Assembly (NCBI GenBank): GCA_022840285.1
Contig: JALHIE010000041.1
Location: 4,027-46,395, forward strand
Direction of reading: 5' to 3'
DNA length: 42,369 bases
DNA from: Porphyromonadaceae bacterium
GTDB taxonomy: Bacteria > Bacteroidota > Bacteroidia > Bacteroidales > Dysgonomonadaceae
In this document: in pieces, positions 19,113 through 27,859 of the stretch
Position numbering within the stretch: the first letter of the stretch is position 1
How the letters are laid out: each line of letters opens with the position of its first letter
Notes under the pieces: model-generated
What the model was told of the DNA's origin: nothing
Database searches by the model: none
What the model saw: only the letters and a program-made list of their open reading frames with translations
Program-made: the position numbers and the translations under genes

Positions 19113-21050
19113 ATGAATAAGATGAAAAAGGAGCTGTTTTTGGTACTGGTAATAGTGATTTCAACCCATGCTTTCTCTTTCGAAAAAAGAGATATCCTTC
19201 AGCAAGAATCCCAAAAAATCGGATTGTCGGAAGTCCTTGTGAAGGATTTCTCAGAGATTGGATTTCCCGGTTACGCCGATCGGGAATTTTGGAACAATCT
19301 TCCCGCTACCATCAGGCAGCAATATGTTGAAGCAGCAGAGAAATATCTGGATTACGACTGGCCTGCCGTAAAAGCAACGGATTACCTGGAGATTATCCGA
19401 TCGGGCGACCGGAGACAAGGGGCATACGCGGCACCCAGCGGTGCACTCCAGGCGCTGGTAATGGGTGAACTAACGGAAGGAAAAGGAAGGTTCACCGACC
19501 AGATTGTGAACGGTGTCTGGTACTACAGTGAACAAACATGGTGGGGCTGGTCGGCTCACCTCACAGCCCAGAAAGCAAAACACGGCCTGCCCGATGTGAA
19601 CGAACCGGTGATTGACCTGGGGGTGGGTGAAATTGCCAATGTGCTCTCCTGGACATGGTTTCTTTTCAAAGAGGAGTTTGATAAAATACATCCCTTGATT
19701 TCACAACGACTGAAACAGGAGATCATGAACAAGGCAGTAATCCCGTATTATGAGCGGGAAGACTTCTGGTGGATGGGATTCGGTTCACGGTCGGTGAACA
19801 ACTGGAATCCCTGGACCAATCACAACATGCTCACAGCCATCCTGATTTTGGAAGACGATCAGCAAAAGAAAATCAAAAATGTGGAAAAGGTGATCCGTTC
19901 GCTCGATGTTTTTGTCAACGGCTATCCCGACGACGGCGGATGTGATGAAGGTCCCTCCTACTGGGGAAGAGCGGGGGCATCGTTGTATCAGTGTCTCGAC
20001 TTGTTGAAAAGGGTAACTGGCGGGAAGTTTGATGTCTATGACAACCAGCTGATTAAAAACATGGGCAGCTACATCTACAAAGCATATATTGCATATCCCT
20101 ATTTTATCAATTTTGCCGATGCAGATGCAACAACCGGAGGCAGACCCGCTATCATTTACCATTACGGCAAAGATACCGGTGATCGGGTAATGCAGAAATT
20201 TGGTGCTTTCCTTGCACGCAAACAGAGATGGGGAGAGGAAAAACCGGGTGGTAAACCCGATGAACAGATCATGCAGCTTCTCTATCTGGATGAGATTAAA
20301 AATGCAGAGGCCGAAGAAGCACTGATCAGTGATTTTTGGTTGCCCGAAACCGAAGTTGCAGGAGGAAGAGACAAGGCAGGCAGTTCCGACGGATTCTTCT
20401 TTGCGGCAAAAGGAGGGCATAATGCCGAAAGTCACAACCACAACGACCTGGGGTCATGCGTTTTATACATCAATGGCAAACCCGGTCTGATTGATTTGGG
20501 CAGAGAAACATATACGGCAAAAACATTCAGCAGTGCACGTTATGAAATATGGACCATGCAATCACAGTTTCATAATCTGCCAAAAATAAACGGTTATGAT
20601 CAACTTGCCGGAAGAGATTACAAAGCGAGCAATGGACAATTCAGTGCCGACAAGAAACAAGTGAATTTTTCAACCGACATTGCAGCAGCCTATCCAAAGG
20701 AGGCCGGCATAAACAGATGGGTGCGTTCCTACCGGCTCGACAGGGGCAAACGGTTTGTGATCAGAGATCAATACCTGTTCAATAAAATGCCGGAAAACCC
20801 CACCACACTGAATTTCGTCGCCTATTGCAAAGTAACGGAAAGTAGGCCGGGCACGTTAATACTGCAAGGTGAGGATTATAACCTGGAGCTGACTTACAAT
20901 TCCAAAACAACGAAGCCGATCATTGAATTTATCGAGGTTACCGACAACGGACTGAAGCGTTACTGGCCCAACGGCGTAACAAGGATTGTTTTCAACCTGA
21001 AAAATCCCGGACTGAAAGGAGAAAACCGGATTACCGTCACGAACAAATAA
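19113..21050 (+). CDS. Heparinase II/III-superfamily lyase (distinct subfamily)
   Basis: This is a 645-residue intact protein with a signal peptide (about 1-22). An alternative ATG lies at 19122. The toroid half has Asn230 in VNNWNPWTNHN and Tyr in GCDEGPSYWGRAG. The sheet half has His441/His443 in ESHNHNDLGSCVLYINGKPG, followed by ETYTAKTFSSARYEIWTMQS. Those motifs form a subfamily separate from the PL12 gene and from the 13356/23294 pair. CAZy family was not resolved; PL15, PL21 and PL33/37-like groups would need testing. It is expected to be periplasmic and to act on oligosaccharides of the same uronic-acid glycan. The gap to the PL8 gene is 13 bases. Confidence 0.8.
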   Translation: MNKMKKELFLVLVIVISTHAFSFEKRDILQQESQKIGLSEVLVKDFSEIGFPGYADREFWNNLPATIRQQYVEAAEKYLDYDWPAVKATDYLEIIRSGDRRQGAYAAPSGALQALVMGELTEGKGRFTDQIVNGVWYYSEQTWWGWSAHLTAQKAKHGLPDVNEPVIDLGVGEIANVLSWTWFLFKEEFDKIHPLISQRLKQEIMNKAVIPYYEREDFWWMGFGSRSVNNWNPWTNHNMLTAILILEDDQQKKIKNVEKVIRSLDVFVNGYPDDGGCDEGPSYWGRAGASLYQCLDLLKRVTGGKFDVYDNQLIKNMGSYIYKAYIAYPYFINFADADATTGGRPAIIYHYGKDTGDRVMQKFGAFLARKQRWGEEKPGGKPDEQIMQLLYLDEIKNAEAEEALISDFWLPETEVAGGRDKAGSSDGFFFAAKGGHNAESHNHNDLGSCVLYINGKPGLIDLGRETYTAKTFSSARYEIWTMQSQFHNLPKINGYDQLAGRDYKASNGQFSADKKQVNFSTDIAAAYPKEAGINRWVRSYRLDRGKRFVIRDQYLFNKMPENPTTLNFVAYCKVTESRPGTLILQGEDYNLELTYNSKTTKPIIEFIEVTDNGLKRYWPNGVTRIVFNLKNPGLKGENRITVTNK

Positions 21051-21063
21051 ATACAGGGTGACA

Positions 21064-23286
21064 ATGAAAAAAATATGCATAAAACTGGCTTTTTTGATTT
21101 TTCTTTTGGCTTTTCATGTCAGCCAGGCTACTGCTTCCGATTTCGACGTGATCAAAAAAAGAGTCATTACCCGCCTCTTGGAACAGCAGATCCCTGAAAA
21201 GGCGGTGGAGGAGATGGTGAACACGATCAACTCCGACGGGACATGGTCTTGCATTGACTACGGAGATGTGTCGAACGAAGGCTTTCAACACAGTGAACAT
21301 GCCGCCAACATGGTGACAATGGCCAGAGCATACAAAAATAAGGGATCCGCTTTTTATAAAAGCAAAAGGGCAAAGCATGCCATCATACTGGCATTCAAGC
21401 ATTGGGTAGAAAACGATTATATCTGCAAAAACTGGTGGCACAACGAGGTAGGCACTCCCACCAATCTGGTAAACCTGATGTTGCTTATTGGCGATGAGTT
21501 ACCGGAGGATCTGGTGGAGAAGGGACAACCGATCATCGGACGTGCGCACATCGACGGACCGGGGGCACGACCGGGCGGCGACCGGATCAAAATCGCCGGC
21601 ATCCAGGCGAAGAATATGTTGTTTACGGGTGATAGCCGGACCTTCAGTGAGGTCATCAAGGTGATTGAGAATGAAATCAAATCAGAGGAGTGGATCGGCA
21701 GGGAATACGGATACACTTTCAAACAGCATGAAGGCGGGTTCTCCAACCGTTCAGCCGGAGGACGCGGGATACAGTACGACAACAGCTTTCACCACAGAAC
21801 GGACGGGGTGAACAATACCCTTTCCTACGGGTTGGGTTACGCCGAAGCGTTCATTGAATGGGCCGTTTACACGGCGGGTACCGGTTACGCTTTTTCTAGT
21901 GAGAAGATTAAAAAACTGGTGGATTATTATCTGGATGGGATCTGCAAGACAGCTGTTTTTGGGAAATATCCCGATGCGGGCAAGAAAAACAGAAGCATCA
22001 GCCGCCCGGGAGATCTGTGTCCCTATAGCGCAAAGAGCGTTGAAAACCTGCTCAAAACGACCGACTACAGGAGAAGAGAATTACAGGAGATTGCGGATAT
22101 CCGGAACAACGGAATCAAACCGACGCTTTCCCATGCCACCTTCTTCTGGAATACGGAGCATTTTACTTATCAGCGACCCGATTGGTTCACATCGGTGAGA
22201 ATGTATTCCTCCCGTACACACAACATGGAGGTGCCGTACAACAGCGAAGGACTGCTAAACCACCACAGGGGCGACGGGGCCAACCATATTTCACGTACCG
22301 GTGATGAGTATTATGACATCTTCCCTGTTTTCGATTATCAGATGATACCGGGTGCCACCATCATGCAAAAAGAATCGTTACCTCCTCCCAATCAGATTCA
22401 GAAACTGGGGCAGACCCATTTTGTGGGAGCAGTCACCGACGGAACCTATGGGGCCGCAGCGTTCGACTTCAAAAGTCCGCACGATCCGTTGATTGCCCGT
22501 AAAGCCTGGTTCTTTTTCGACGATGCCTATGTTGCTTTGGGAAGCGGTATCTCATGCACCCAGCAGCTGCCCGTGGTTACAACCCTCAATCAATGTCTCC
22601 TACGGGGTGATGTGATTTTGTCGACAGAGGGAAAGCAATCGCTGCTTTCCAGAGGTGAAAAAAAACATGACAATGTGGATTGGGTGTTTCATGATGGCAT
22701 TGGATATCTATTTCCACAAAAGACATCCGTGGGACTCCAAAACGATCGTGTAACCGGTTCATGGTGGAATATCAGCAAACAAACCAGCACCGACAAATCA
22801 CCCGTTACCAAAGAAATTTTCAAACTGTGGATCGACCACGGAAAGCGGCCGTCAGACGAGCTCTATGCCTATATTGTAGTGCCGGCGACCACACCGGAAA
22901 AGATGAAGCGACTTCGTTACGAAAATCACATTGATATTCTCATGAACAGTCCTGAAATACAAGCGGTAAAAAACAAAGATCTGGAGATAACCCAGGTTGT
23001 TTTTTACAGGGGAGGTGAAATTACCATCAATGAAAACCTGCAACTGAGTAGCGATAACCAGGGAATCGTCATGGTAAAAATGAAGGAGGACCGGCTTGCA
23101 GAAATTTCGGTCTCCGATCCCAGCCGCGAACTGAGCAGGTTCAACCTTTCTGTGTCGGCAAAAATAGATAAACAGGGAGAAAATTTCCAGACTGTCTGGA
23201 ATGCGGACCAGGGCACAACACATATTTCCATTGCGTTGCCACAGGATAACTATGCCGGTGACAGTGTCACCATTCAACTCAATTAG
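21064..23286 (+). CDS. PL8 family polysaccharide lyase (hyaluronate/chondroitin/xanthan lyase group)
   Basis: The product is 740 residues from ATG 21064; a GTG two codons upstream is less likely. It has a signal peptide (1-24). Its N-terminal alpha-toroid contains the aromatic patch NWWHNEVGTP (123-132), then QYDNSFHHR (His243/244) and SYGLGY (Tyr255/259), which are the likely catalytic His and Tyr. The central sheet domain starts near SVRMYSSRTHNMEVPYNSEG, which carries the Arg/Asn/Glu substrate contacts of PL8. The segment aligned with the GANxxD catalytic-Asn block of hyaluronate lyase reads GPGARPGGDR, without Asn, which may reflect an ABC-lyase-type subgroup. It would cut a beta-1,3 or 1,4-linked uronate glycan. 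The exact substrate cannot be named. Confidence 0.82.
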   Translation: MKKICIKLAFLIFLLAFHVSQATASDFDVIKKRVITRLLEQQIPEKAVEEMVNTINSDGTWSCIDYGDVSNEGFQHSEHAANMVTMARAYKNKGSAFYKSKRAKHAIILAFKHWVENDYICKNWWHNEVGTPTNLVNLMLLIGDELPEDLVEKGQPIIGRAHIDGPGARPGGDRIKIAGIQAKNMLFTGDSRTFSEVIKVIENEIKSEEWIGREYGYTFKQHEGGFSNRSAGGRGIQYDNSFHHRTDGVNNTLSYGLGYAEAFIEWAVYTAGTGYAFSSEKIKKLVDYYLDGICKTAVFGKYPDAGKKNRSISRPGDLCPYSAKSVENLLKTTDYRRRELQEIADIRNNGIKPTLSHATFFWNTEHFTYQRPDWFTSVRMYSSRTHNMEVPYNSEGLLNHHRGDGANHISRTGDEYYDIFPVFDYQMIPGATIMQKESLPPPNQIQKLGQTHFVGAVTDGTYGAAAFDFKSPHDPLIARKAWFFFDDAYVALGSGISCTQQLPVVTTLNQCLLRGDVILSTEGKQSLLSRGEKKHDNVDWVFHDGIGYLFPQKTSVGLQNDRVTGSWWNISKQTSTDKSPVTKEIFKLWIDHGKRPSDELYAYIVVPATTPEKMKRLRYENHIDILMNSPEIQAVKNKDLEITQVVFYRGGEITINENLQLSSDNQGIVMVKMKEDRLAEISVSDPSRELSRFNLSVSAKIDKQGENFQTVWNADQGTTHISIALPQDNYAGDSVTIQLN

Positions 23287-23293
23287 TTTACCC

Positions 23294-25183
23294 ATGAAAA
23301 TAGAATCCTTAATGTATTTGCTTGTGATCCTGTTTTTATTCATCGGGAGCACCTGCGGTAAAAATACGCCCGAAACAGAGAGCACCGAAGTCGAAAACAA
23401 CAAGATCGAACACCCACGCATCATGCTCCTGAAGGGTGAGGAAAAGCAGATAAAGGAATTGATTGCCTCCGACGCCACGTGGAAGAAGATGCACGATGCC
23501 ATCATCGGGGAATGCAATGTAATCATTACCAAGCCCGAATTGGAAAGGGTGATGGTTGGAAGGAGGCTGCTCGGAACCTCCCGGGAATTGTTGCGCAGGG
23601 TCTTCTTCCTTTCGTACGGATACCGTATGACGGGAGACCGGCGGTACCAGGAAAAGGCGGAGAAGGAGATGCTGGCCGTCTCCCGGTTTGCCGACTGGAA
23701 CCCTTCCCATTTTCTGGATGTGGCTGAAATGACCATGGGCGTGGCGATCGGCTATGACTGGCTTTTTAACGGACTCCTTGAAAACACCAGGGAAACGATA
23801 AAAGAGGCGATTGTACAAAAGGGACTGAACCCCTCCAAAGAGAATAAATATAACTGGTGGCTCAAAACCGATAACAACTGGAACCAGGTGTGCAATGCCG
23901 GGATGACTTTTGGCGCTTTGGCGGTGCAGGAGAATTATCCCACATTGGCCGATGAAATCATCGAAAGGGCATTTGCCACCATCCCCCTCTCCATGGAAGT
24001 ATATAAGCCGGAAGGAATCTACCCGGAAGGATATGGGTACTGGGGTTATGGCACAACATTTAACATTTTGTTTCTCTGCGCCGTGGAAAAGGCACTGGGC
24101 AGTGACCGGGGACTGTCACGATCTCCCGGTTTCCTGCAGACATCCGACTTCCTGAAACACATGATCGCACCGAGCGGCAAAAATTTTAACTGGTCCGACA
24201 ACGGACTTGGGGCCAACCTGAGTCCGGCAATGTGCTGGATTGCACAAAAAAGTGACAAGCCCTCGGTCTTGTGGTCGGAGAAAGAGTTTTTGAAAATAGA
24301 CGATTTTTCAAAATTCAAGGGTATCAGAGAGTTGCCTGCGATCATGATCTGGGCTAAAAATATTCCACTGGATAAGATCACCGAGCCCGAAGAAAAATGC
24401 TGGTTCGGTCAGGGCCCGAATCCGGTGGCCATGATGAGGACATCCTGGACAGATCCCGATGCGATCTACGTCGGATTTAAAGCCGGATCTCCCTCGGTGA
24501 ATCACGGACACATGGACGTGGGGTCATTTGTGATGGAGGCGAACGGCGTGCGTTGGGCATCCGACCCGGGCATGCAAAACTATGAATCGCTGGAATCGAA
24601 AGGAATGAGTATCTTTGGCAGGACGCAGGACGCACAGCGTTGGACAATCTACCGGATGAACAACCATTCACACAACGTGATTTCGATAAACAACCAGCAT
24701 CAGCAGGTCAACGGATACGGAAAGATTGATGCATATTCCGATGACGAAGCGTTCTCTTTTGCTGTCTCGGACATTACCTCCGTTTATGAAAACCAGATGA
24801 AGCAGGTTGTGCGAGGCGTTGCCATTAAGGACGGGAAATATGTGGTGGTACGCGATGAGGTGGAAGCCCTGGAACAGGAGACAAAACTGAAATGGGCCAT
24901 GTTCACTTTTGCTGATGTCGAGCTGGGCGACAACGCAGCGGTGTTGACAAAGGATAATAAAAGGCTCCATATGCGTGTCAAGGGTCCGGAAAATGTGGTG
25001 ATGAAAACGTGGAGCACGGCACCTGTGAACGATTATGACGCTCCCAACCCGGGTACGGTAATGGTGGGATTTGAATCGGACCTGCCTCCCGGTACAAAAG
25101 CCTCTTTCGAGGTGTTACTGGTACCTGAGGAGTCGCTTAACCGTGCTGACTATATCGGAAAAACGCTGAAAGAATGGCATTGA
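23294..25183 (+). CDS. Heparinase II/III-superfamily lyase, lipoprotein (paralog B)
   Basis: The ATG at 23294 gives a 629-residue lipoprotein with signal MKIESLMYLLVILFLFIGSTC, where Cys21 is the lipid site; the longer reading frame upstream is the end of the PL8 region. Likely catalytic positions are Asn195 in DNNWNQVCNAG, a Tyr in YPEGYGYWGYG and His404 in VNHGHMDVGSF, then VRWASDPGMQNY. It is a close paralog of 13356, but that protein has no lipobox, so the two may work in different places: this one membrane anchored, the other soluble in the periplasm. It starts 8 bases after the PL8 stop and is the last gene of the PUL. Confidence 0.82.
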   Translation: MKIESLMYLLVILFLFIGSTCGKNTPETESTEVENNKIEHPRIMLLKGEEKQIKELIASDATWKKMHDAIIGECNVIITKPELERVMVGRRLLGTSRELLRRVFFLSYGYRMTGDRRYQEKAEKEMLAVSRFADWNPSHFLDVAEMTMGVAIGYDWLFNGLLENTRETIKEAIVQKGLNPSKENKYNWWLKTDNNWNQVCNAGMTFGALAVQENYPTLADEIIERAFATIPLSMEVYKPEGIYPEGYGYWGYGTTFNILFLCAVEKALGSDRGLSRSPGFLQTSDFLKHMIAPSGKNFNWSDNGLGANLSPAMCWIAQKSDKPSVLWSEKEFLKIDDFSKFKGIRELPAIMIWAKNIPLDKITEPEEKCWFGQGPNPVAMMRTSWTDPDAIYVGFKAGSPSVNHGHMDVGSFVMEANGVRWASDPGMQNYESLESKGMSIFGRTQDAQRWTIYRMNNHSHNVISINNQHQQVNGYGKIDAYSDDEAFSFAVSDITSVYENQMKQVVRGVAIKDGKYVVVRDEVEALEQETKLKWAMFTFADVELGDNAAVLTKDNKRLHMRVKGPENVVMKTWSTAPVNDYDAPNPGTVMVGFESDLPPGTKASFEVLLVPEESLNRADYIGKTLKEWH

Positions 25184-25230
25184 CCATTTAATCCATCCGA
25201 GTGGGCACCATAAAATTAAGGGCCTGAAAC

Positions 25231-25261
25231 TTGGATATCTCAAAAGATTCCATTAATTTGC
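25231..25261 (+). promoter_or_regulatory. Candidate promoter for the three-TM / subtilase operon
   Basis: TTG at 25231-25233 is followed 19 bases later by TTAATTTGC (25253-25261), a 7/8 match to TAnnTTTG. A second TAATTTGC copy lies at 25277-25284, 23 bases on, and could be an alternative start. The predicted transcript begins near 25268, leaving about 150 bases of leader before ATG 25418. Confidence 0.45.
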
Positions 25262-25286
25262 ACTTTCGTTGCGATGTAATTTGCTA

Positions 25287-25363
25287 CTCAGGATTTTCTG
25301 ACCTGGGTGGTCCCATTGGGCCTGCGCTTGCAGGATTGAAGTTTACCTGTGTCCAAGACAGGT
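25287..25363 (+). ncRNA. Hairpin-rich leader: four consecutive stem-loops
   Basis: Four stems follow one another: CTCAGG/CCTGGG (25287-25307), GGTCCC/GGGCC (25309-25322, one mismatch), CCTGC/GCAGG around a GCTT loop (25321-25334; its first two bases are shared with the previous stem, so those two cannot form together) and ACCTGT/ACAGGT (25345-25363). They lie between a candidate promoter and the three-TM gene. No known riboswitch class was recognised. It could be a structured 5' leader or a small RNA. No U-tract follows the last stem, so it is not simply a terminator. Confidence 0.4.
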
Positions 25364-25417
25364 GTATGCGCCCGTTAGAGGTGAGAAATTGAAAGAAACA
25401 ACCTTGCTTGAAAAACA

Positions 25418-26245
25418 ATGAAAAAAAATGAACCTGTATCGAGCGTGTACCGGATCGTTCACCTGTGGCCCCTCGCAGTTATTGTTATCGGAATAGGGGC
25501 CTGCGCCGCCGGTGCAGCCGTTTCTCAACCTTACTGGGATTTCTTTGGATTGCTCCTCATCCTCTCCCTGGCATCGTTGCTTGGCGGATCCCTTTTCGGT
25601 TTTCTCTTTGGAATACCGCGGCTGAACCGGAACTACGACCCGCGGGAAGACTATGGACGGACCACGAAGTACATGCCCAATACAAACCTCGAGGAGGTGT
25701 CGGACTGGCTGACAAAAATCATTATCGGGGTTACGCTGACACAACTGACAAAAATTCCCACGTACCTGCAGGGCATGGCAGACTATGTCATTGCGAACAG
25801 CAACTGCAACACCCTGGATTGCCGCTTTGCCGGAACGGTAATCATCTCGCTCTTCGTCTATTTCCTTATTGCCGGCTTTGTATCCGGCTACTACTATACA
25901 CGATTGTTCCTGCCCAACCTTTTTTCCGTTATGGAAGAAAACAGCATCCTTAGGGCAGAGTCAGCCATTTGGAGAGAAGGAGGTGAAAAAATCTTTTCTC
26001 TGGCCGGAGAGCCGGAACTATCCCCTAAAATCGCTTTCCTCACCGACAAGGAGAGCGCAATGCTGCAAAAGATCAAAGCACAGAATAATCTGTTTTTAGA
26101 CCTCCACCGGCTGACCCATCAGGAAAATGCTGTCCTGAACGTGCTGCTTGCAAAGGGGATCGTGGAAATCTCCCCAGACAGCCATTCCGCCGGGATACGA
26201 ACGTTAAGCATCACCGACGAAGAGGTATTGCGGTCGTTGCAATAG
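25418..26245 (+). CDS. Three-TM membrane protein of unknown function
   Basis: The 275-residue protein has predicted TM segments at about 17-37, 42-66 and 138-160. Between the second and third are the conserved phrases FGFLFGIPR (61-68) and YMPNTNLEEVSDWLTKIIIGVTLTQL, the last part of which may be a re-entrant or amphipathic helix. The C-terminal ~110 residues are soluble and charged. The NTNLEEVSDWLTKI block recalls, from memory, three-TM proteins reported near nucleotide-signalling and other bacterial conflict systems; no effector domain is visible here. The next gene, a cytoplasmic-looking subtilase, lies 77 bases downstream and is probably co-transcribed. Function is unknown. Possible roles are a membrane sensor or anchor for the protease. 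Confidence 0.6.
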   Translation: MKKNEPVSSVYRIVHLWPLAVIVIGIGACAAGAAVSQPYWDFFGLLLILSLASLLGGSLFGFLFGIPRLNRNYDPREDYGRTTKYMPNTNLEEVSDWLTKIIIGVTLTQLTKIPTYLQGMADYVIANSNCNTLDCRFAGTVIISLFVYFLIAGFVSGYYYTRLFLPNLFSVMEENSILRAESAIWREGGEKIFSLAGEPELSPKIAFLTDKESAMLQKIKAQNNLFLDLHRLTHQENAVLNVLLAKGIVEISPDSHSAGIRTLSITDEEVLRSLQ

Positions 26246-26253
26246 ATAAAGGC

Positions 26254-26285
26254 CGGGAATCGGTAACCTGACGGCACGATACCCG
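26254..26285 (+). terminator. Hairpin between the three-TM gene and the subtilase gene
   Basis: The arms CGGGAATCG (26254-26262) and CGATACCCG (26277-26285) pair at 8 of 9 positions around a 14-base loop. The following sequence is TATTTGG, not a long T run. It may be a weak terminator or attenuator that lowers expression of the downstream protease, or an RNA-stabilising stem. Confidence 0.4.
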
Positions 26286-26322
26286 TATTTGGATTGGATA
26301 AGATCACTTAAAACAACAAACA

Positions 26323-27774
26323 ATGAAACCACCTGTTTTAGGAAAAAAACACTTGCGGGATTATTCCGCAACGGAGAGCTCTTCCGGTGAATTTTCCCGT
26401 GAGATCATGGCAAAAGATACGGCAGAGAACCCACTCCATACCGGAAGGTATTTGCTCATTCTCCGGGATGGAGTTAAAGACGTGATGAAAACAACCAGAC
26501 TGCTCGAAACGAAATGGGGTTTTTTGGTTGCCAATACAGCCGATTTTATTACGGAAACCATGTGTGAAAGCAGGATAAAGGATGCGGATGCGCTGTTCTA
26601 CAACGAACTGGGTATTGCCCTTGTGGCGGCAGATGACGATAAAATGAAGCTGTTGCATGCCGAGCATGCCGATTATATTGTTGAACCGGAGAAAGTAGTT
26701 TATATCCCGGACGATGTTACTGTCGATACAGCGGTAGAATCCTCCTGGGGCATTAAGGCTGTAAGGGCACACGAGTCGGTCTATACCGGTGAAGGCGTCA
26801 AGCTGGCTGTGCTGGATACCGGTTTCGATGTAAGACACCCCGATTTTAAAGGAAGAAACCTGACGACCTTCTCGTTTGTTCCCGATGAAACTGCGGAAGA
26901 TCTCCACGGGCATGGAACGCATTGTATCGGGATTGCCTGTGGTTCGTCCGATCAGCAGGGGGTGCGGTACGGTGTGGCTCCGGGGGTTCAGATTTACGCA
27001 GGAAAAGTGTTGAACAACGGGGGAAGAGGGGCGCAGGCCTGGATTCTGGACGGGATGACCTGGGCAGCGAACAACGGGTGTCGCGTATTGTCGATGTCAC
27101 TGGGATCGAAAGTCCTCCCGGGACAAAGTTACGACATTGCCTACGAAAGGGCTGCCCGGTTCGCACTTTCAAAAGGAACGCTCATCGTGGCTGCAGCAGG
27201 AAATGACAGCAGGCGATCCGAAAATCGGTTCAGCCCGGTGAGCAGCCCGGCCGATTGTCCTTCCATCCTCGCGGTGGGTGCGGTAGACTCAGCGCTGCAG
27301 GTGGCCGATTTCTCAAACCGGGCACTCAATGAGAGCGGACTGGTGGACTTGGCGGCTCCCGGAGTGGATGTCTATTCTTCCTGGCCCATGCCTGCGAGGT
27401 ACCGTACCCTTTCCGGTACCAGCATGGCTACACCGCATGTGGCAGGAATAACTGCCCTGCTGTGCGAAAAGTTTCCCGATGCCACGCCCGCGATGATCGG
27501 ACAGGAGTTGATCCGGACGGCAGGCAGTTTAACGTCACCTGCAATGAAACAAATTGTTATTACCGTATCCGCTTACTATCTCGACCGGTTAGACGTTGTG
27601 GCGGAGAACCTCCGGGAGGAAGGGGTGACGATAACCCGGCTTTATGAGTTTGGAGTGATCATCGGGTATGCCGAAGAGGCAACCATCGATAAAATCCGTC
27701 ATCACAAGGAGATTGCCTCTTTAACGGACGAAAAAGAGGCTGCAGTTTCTCCACCGGAGGAGGATGTTCAATAA
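26323..27774 (+). CDS. S8 subtilisin-like serine protease without signal peptide, pro-domain-like regions at both ends
   Basis: The 483-residue protein carries a complete catalytic set: Asp165 (VLDTG), His197 (HGTH), oxyanion Asn294 (AAGND) and Ser367 (GTSMATPH). No signal peptide is present. Residues about 42-130 (GRYLLILRDGVKDV to PEKVVYIPD) look like an I9-type propeptide. The C-terminal part about 408-468 (KQIVITVSAYYLDRLDVVAENLREEGV to HHKEIASLTD) has the alternating strand-helix pattern of a second ferredoxin-like, I9-inhibitor-type fold. The last residues are acidic. A protease kept in the cytoplasm with inhibitory modules at both ends suggests a controlled activity. It follows the three-TM gene, which is its likely partner. 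This is inference; no substrate is known. Confidence 0.8.
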   Translation: MKPPVLGKKHLRDYSATESSSGEFSREIMAKDTAENPLHTGRYLLILRDGVKDVMKTTRLLETKWGFLVANTADFITETMCESRIKDADALFYNELGIALVAADDDKMKLLHAEHADYIVEPEKVVYIPDDVTVDTAVESSWGIKAVRAHESVYTGEGVKLAVLDTGFDVRHPDFKGRNLTTFSFVPDETAEDLHGHGTHCIGIACGSSDQQGVRYGVAPGVQIYAGKVLNNGGRGAQAWILDGMTWAANNGCRVLSMSLGSKVLPGQSYDIAYERAARFALSKGTLIVAAAGNDSRRSENRFSPVSSPADCPSILAVGAVDSALQVADFSNRALNESGLVDLAAPGVDVYSSWPMPARYRTLSGTSMATPHVAGITALLCEKFPDATPAMIGQELIRTAGSLTSPAMKQIVITVSAYYLDRLDVVAENLREEGVTITRLYEFGVIIGYAEEATIDKIRHHKEIASLTDEKEAAVSPPEEDVQ

Positions 27775-27843
27775 TGAAACAACAAAAAACCTGTTTCCAC
27801 GGATGAAATCTCCCTGCCCGCTCCTTTATCCGACGTTAAATTA

Positions 27844-27859
27844 TGTCAAAAATTTGACA
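27844..27859. promoter_or_regulatory. TGTCAAA-AA-TTTGACA palindrome, probable operator
   Basis: This is a perfect 7+7 inverted repeat with a 2-base centre. It overlaps the -33 TTTG of the following promoter (27853-27856), so a bound regulator would occlude RNA polymerase. The regulator is unknown and none is encoded next to it. Confidence 0.55.

Noticed and set aside
22852..23736. Minus-strand open frame of about 294 codons opposite the PL8/heparinase junction
   Set aside because: It covers the ends of two well-supported genes, has no motif and no start context.
25181..25195. AATGG...CCATT hairpin around the last PUL stop codon as a terminator
   Set aside because: The stem is only 5 bp and no T run follows.
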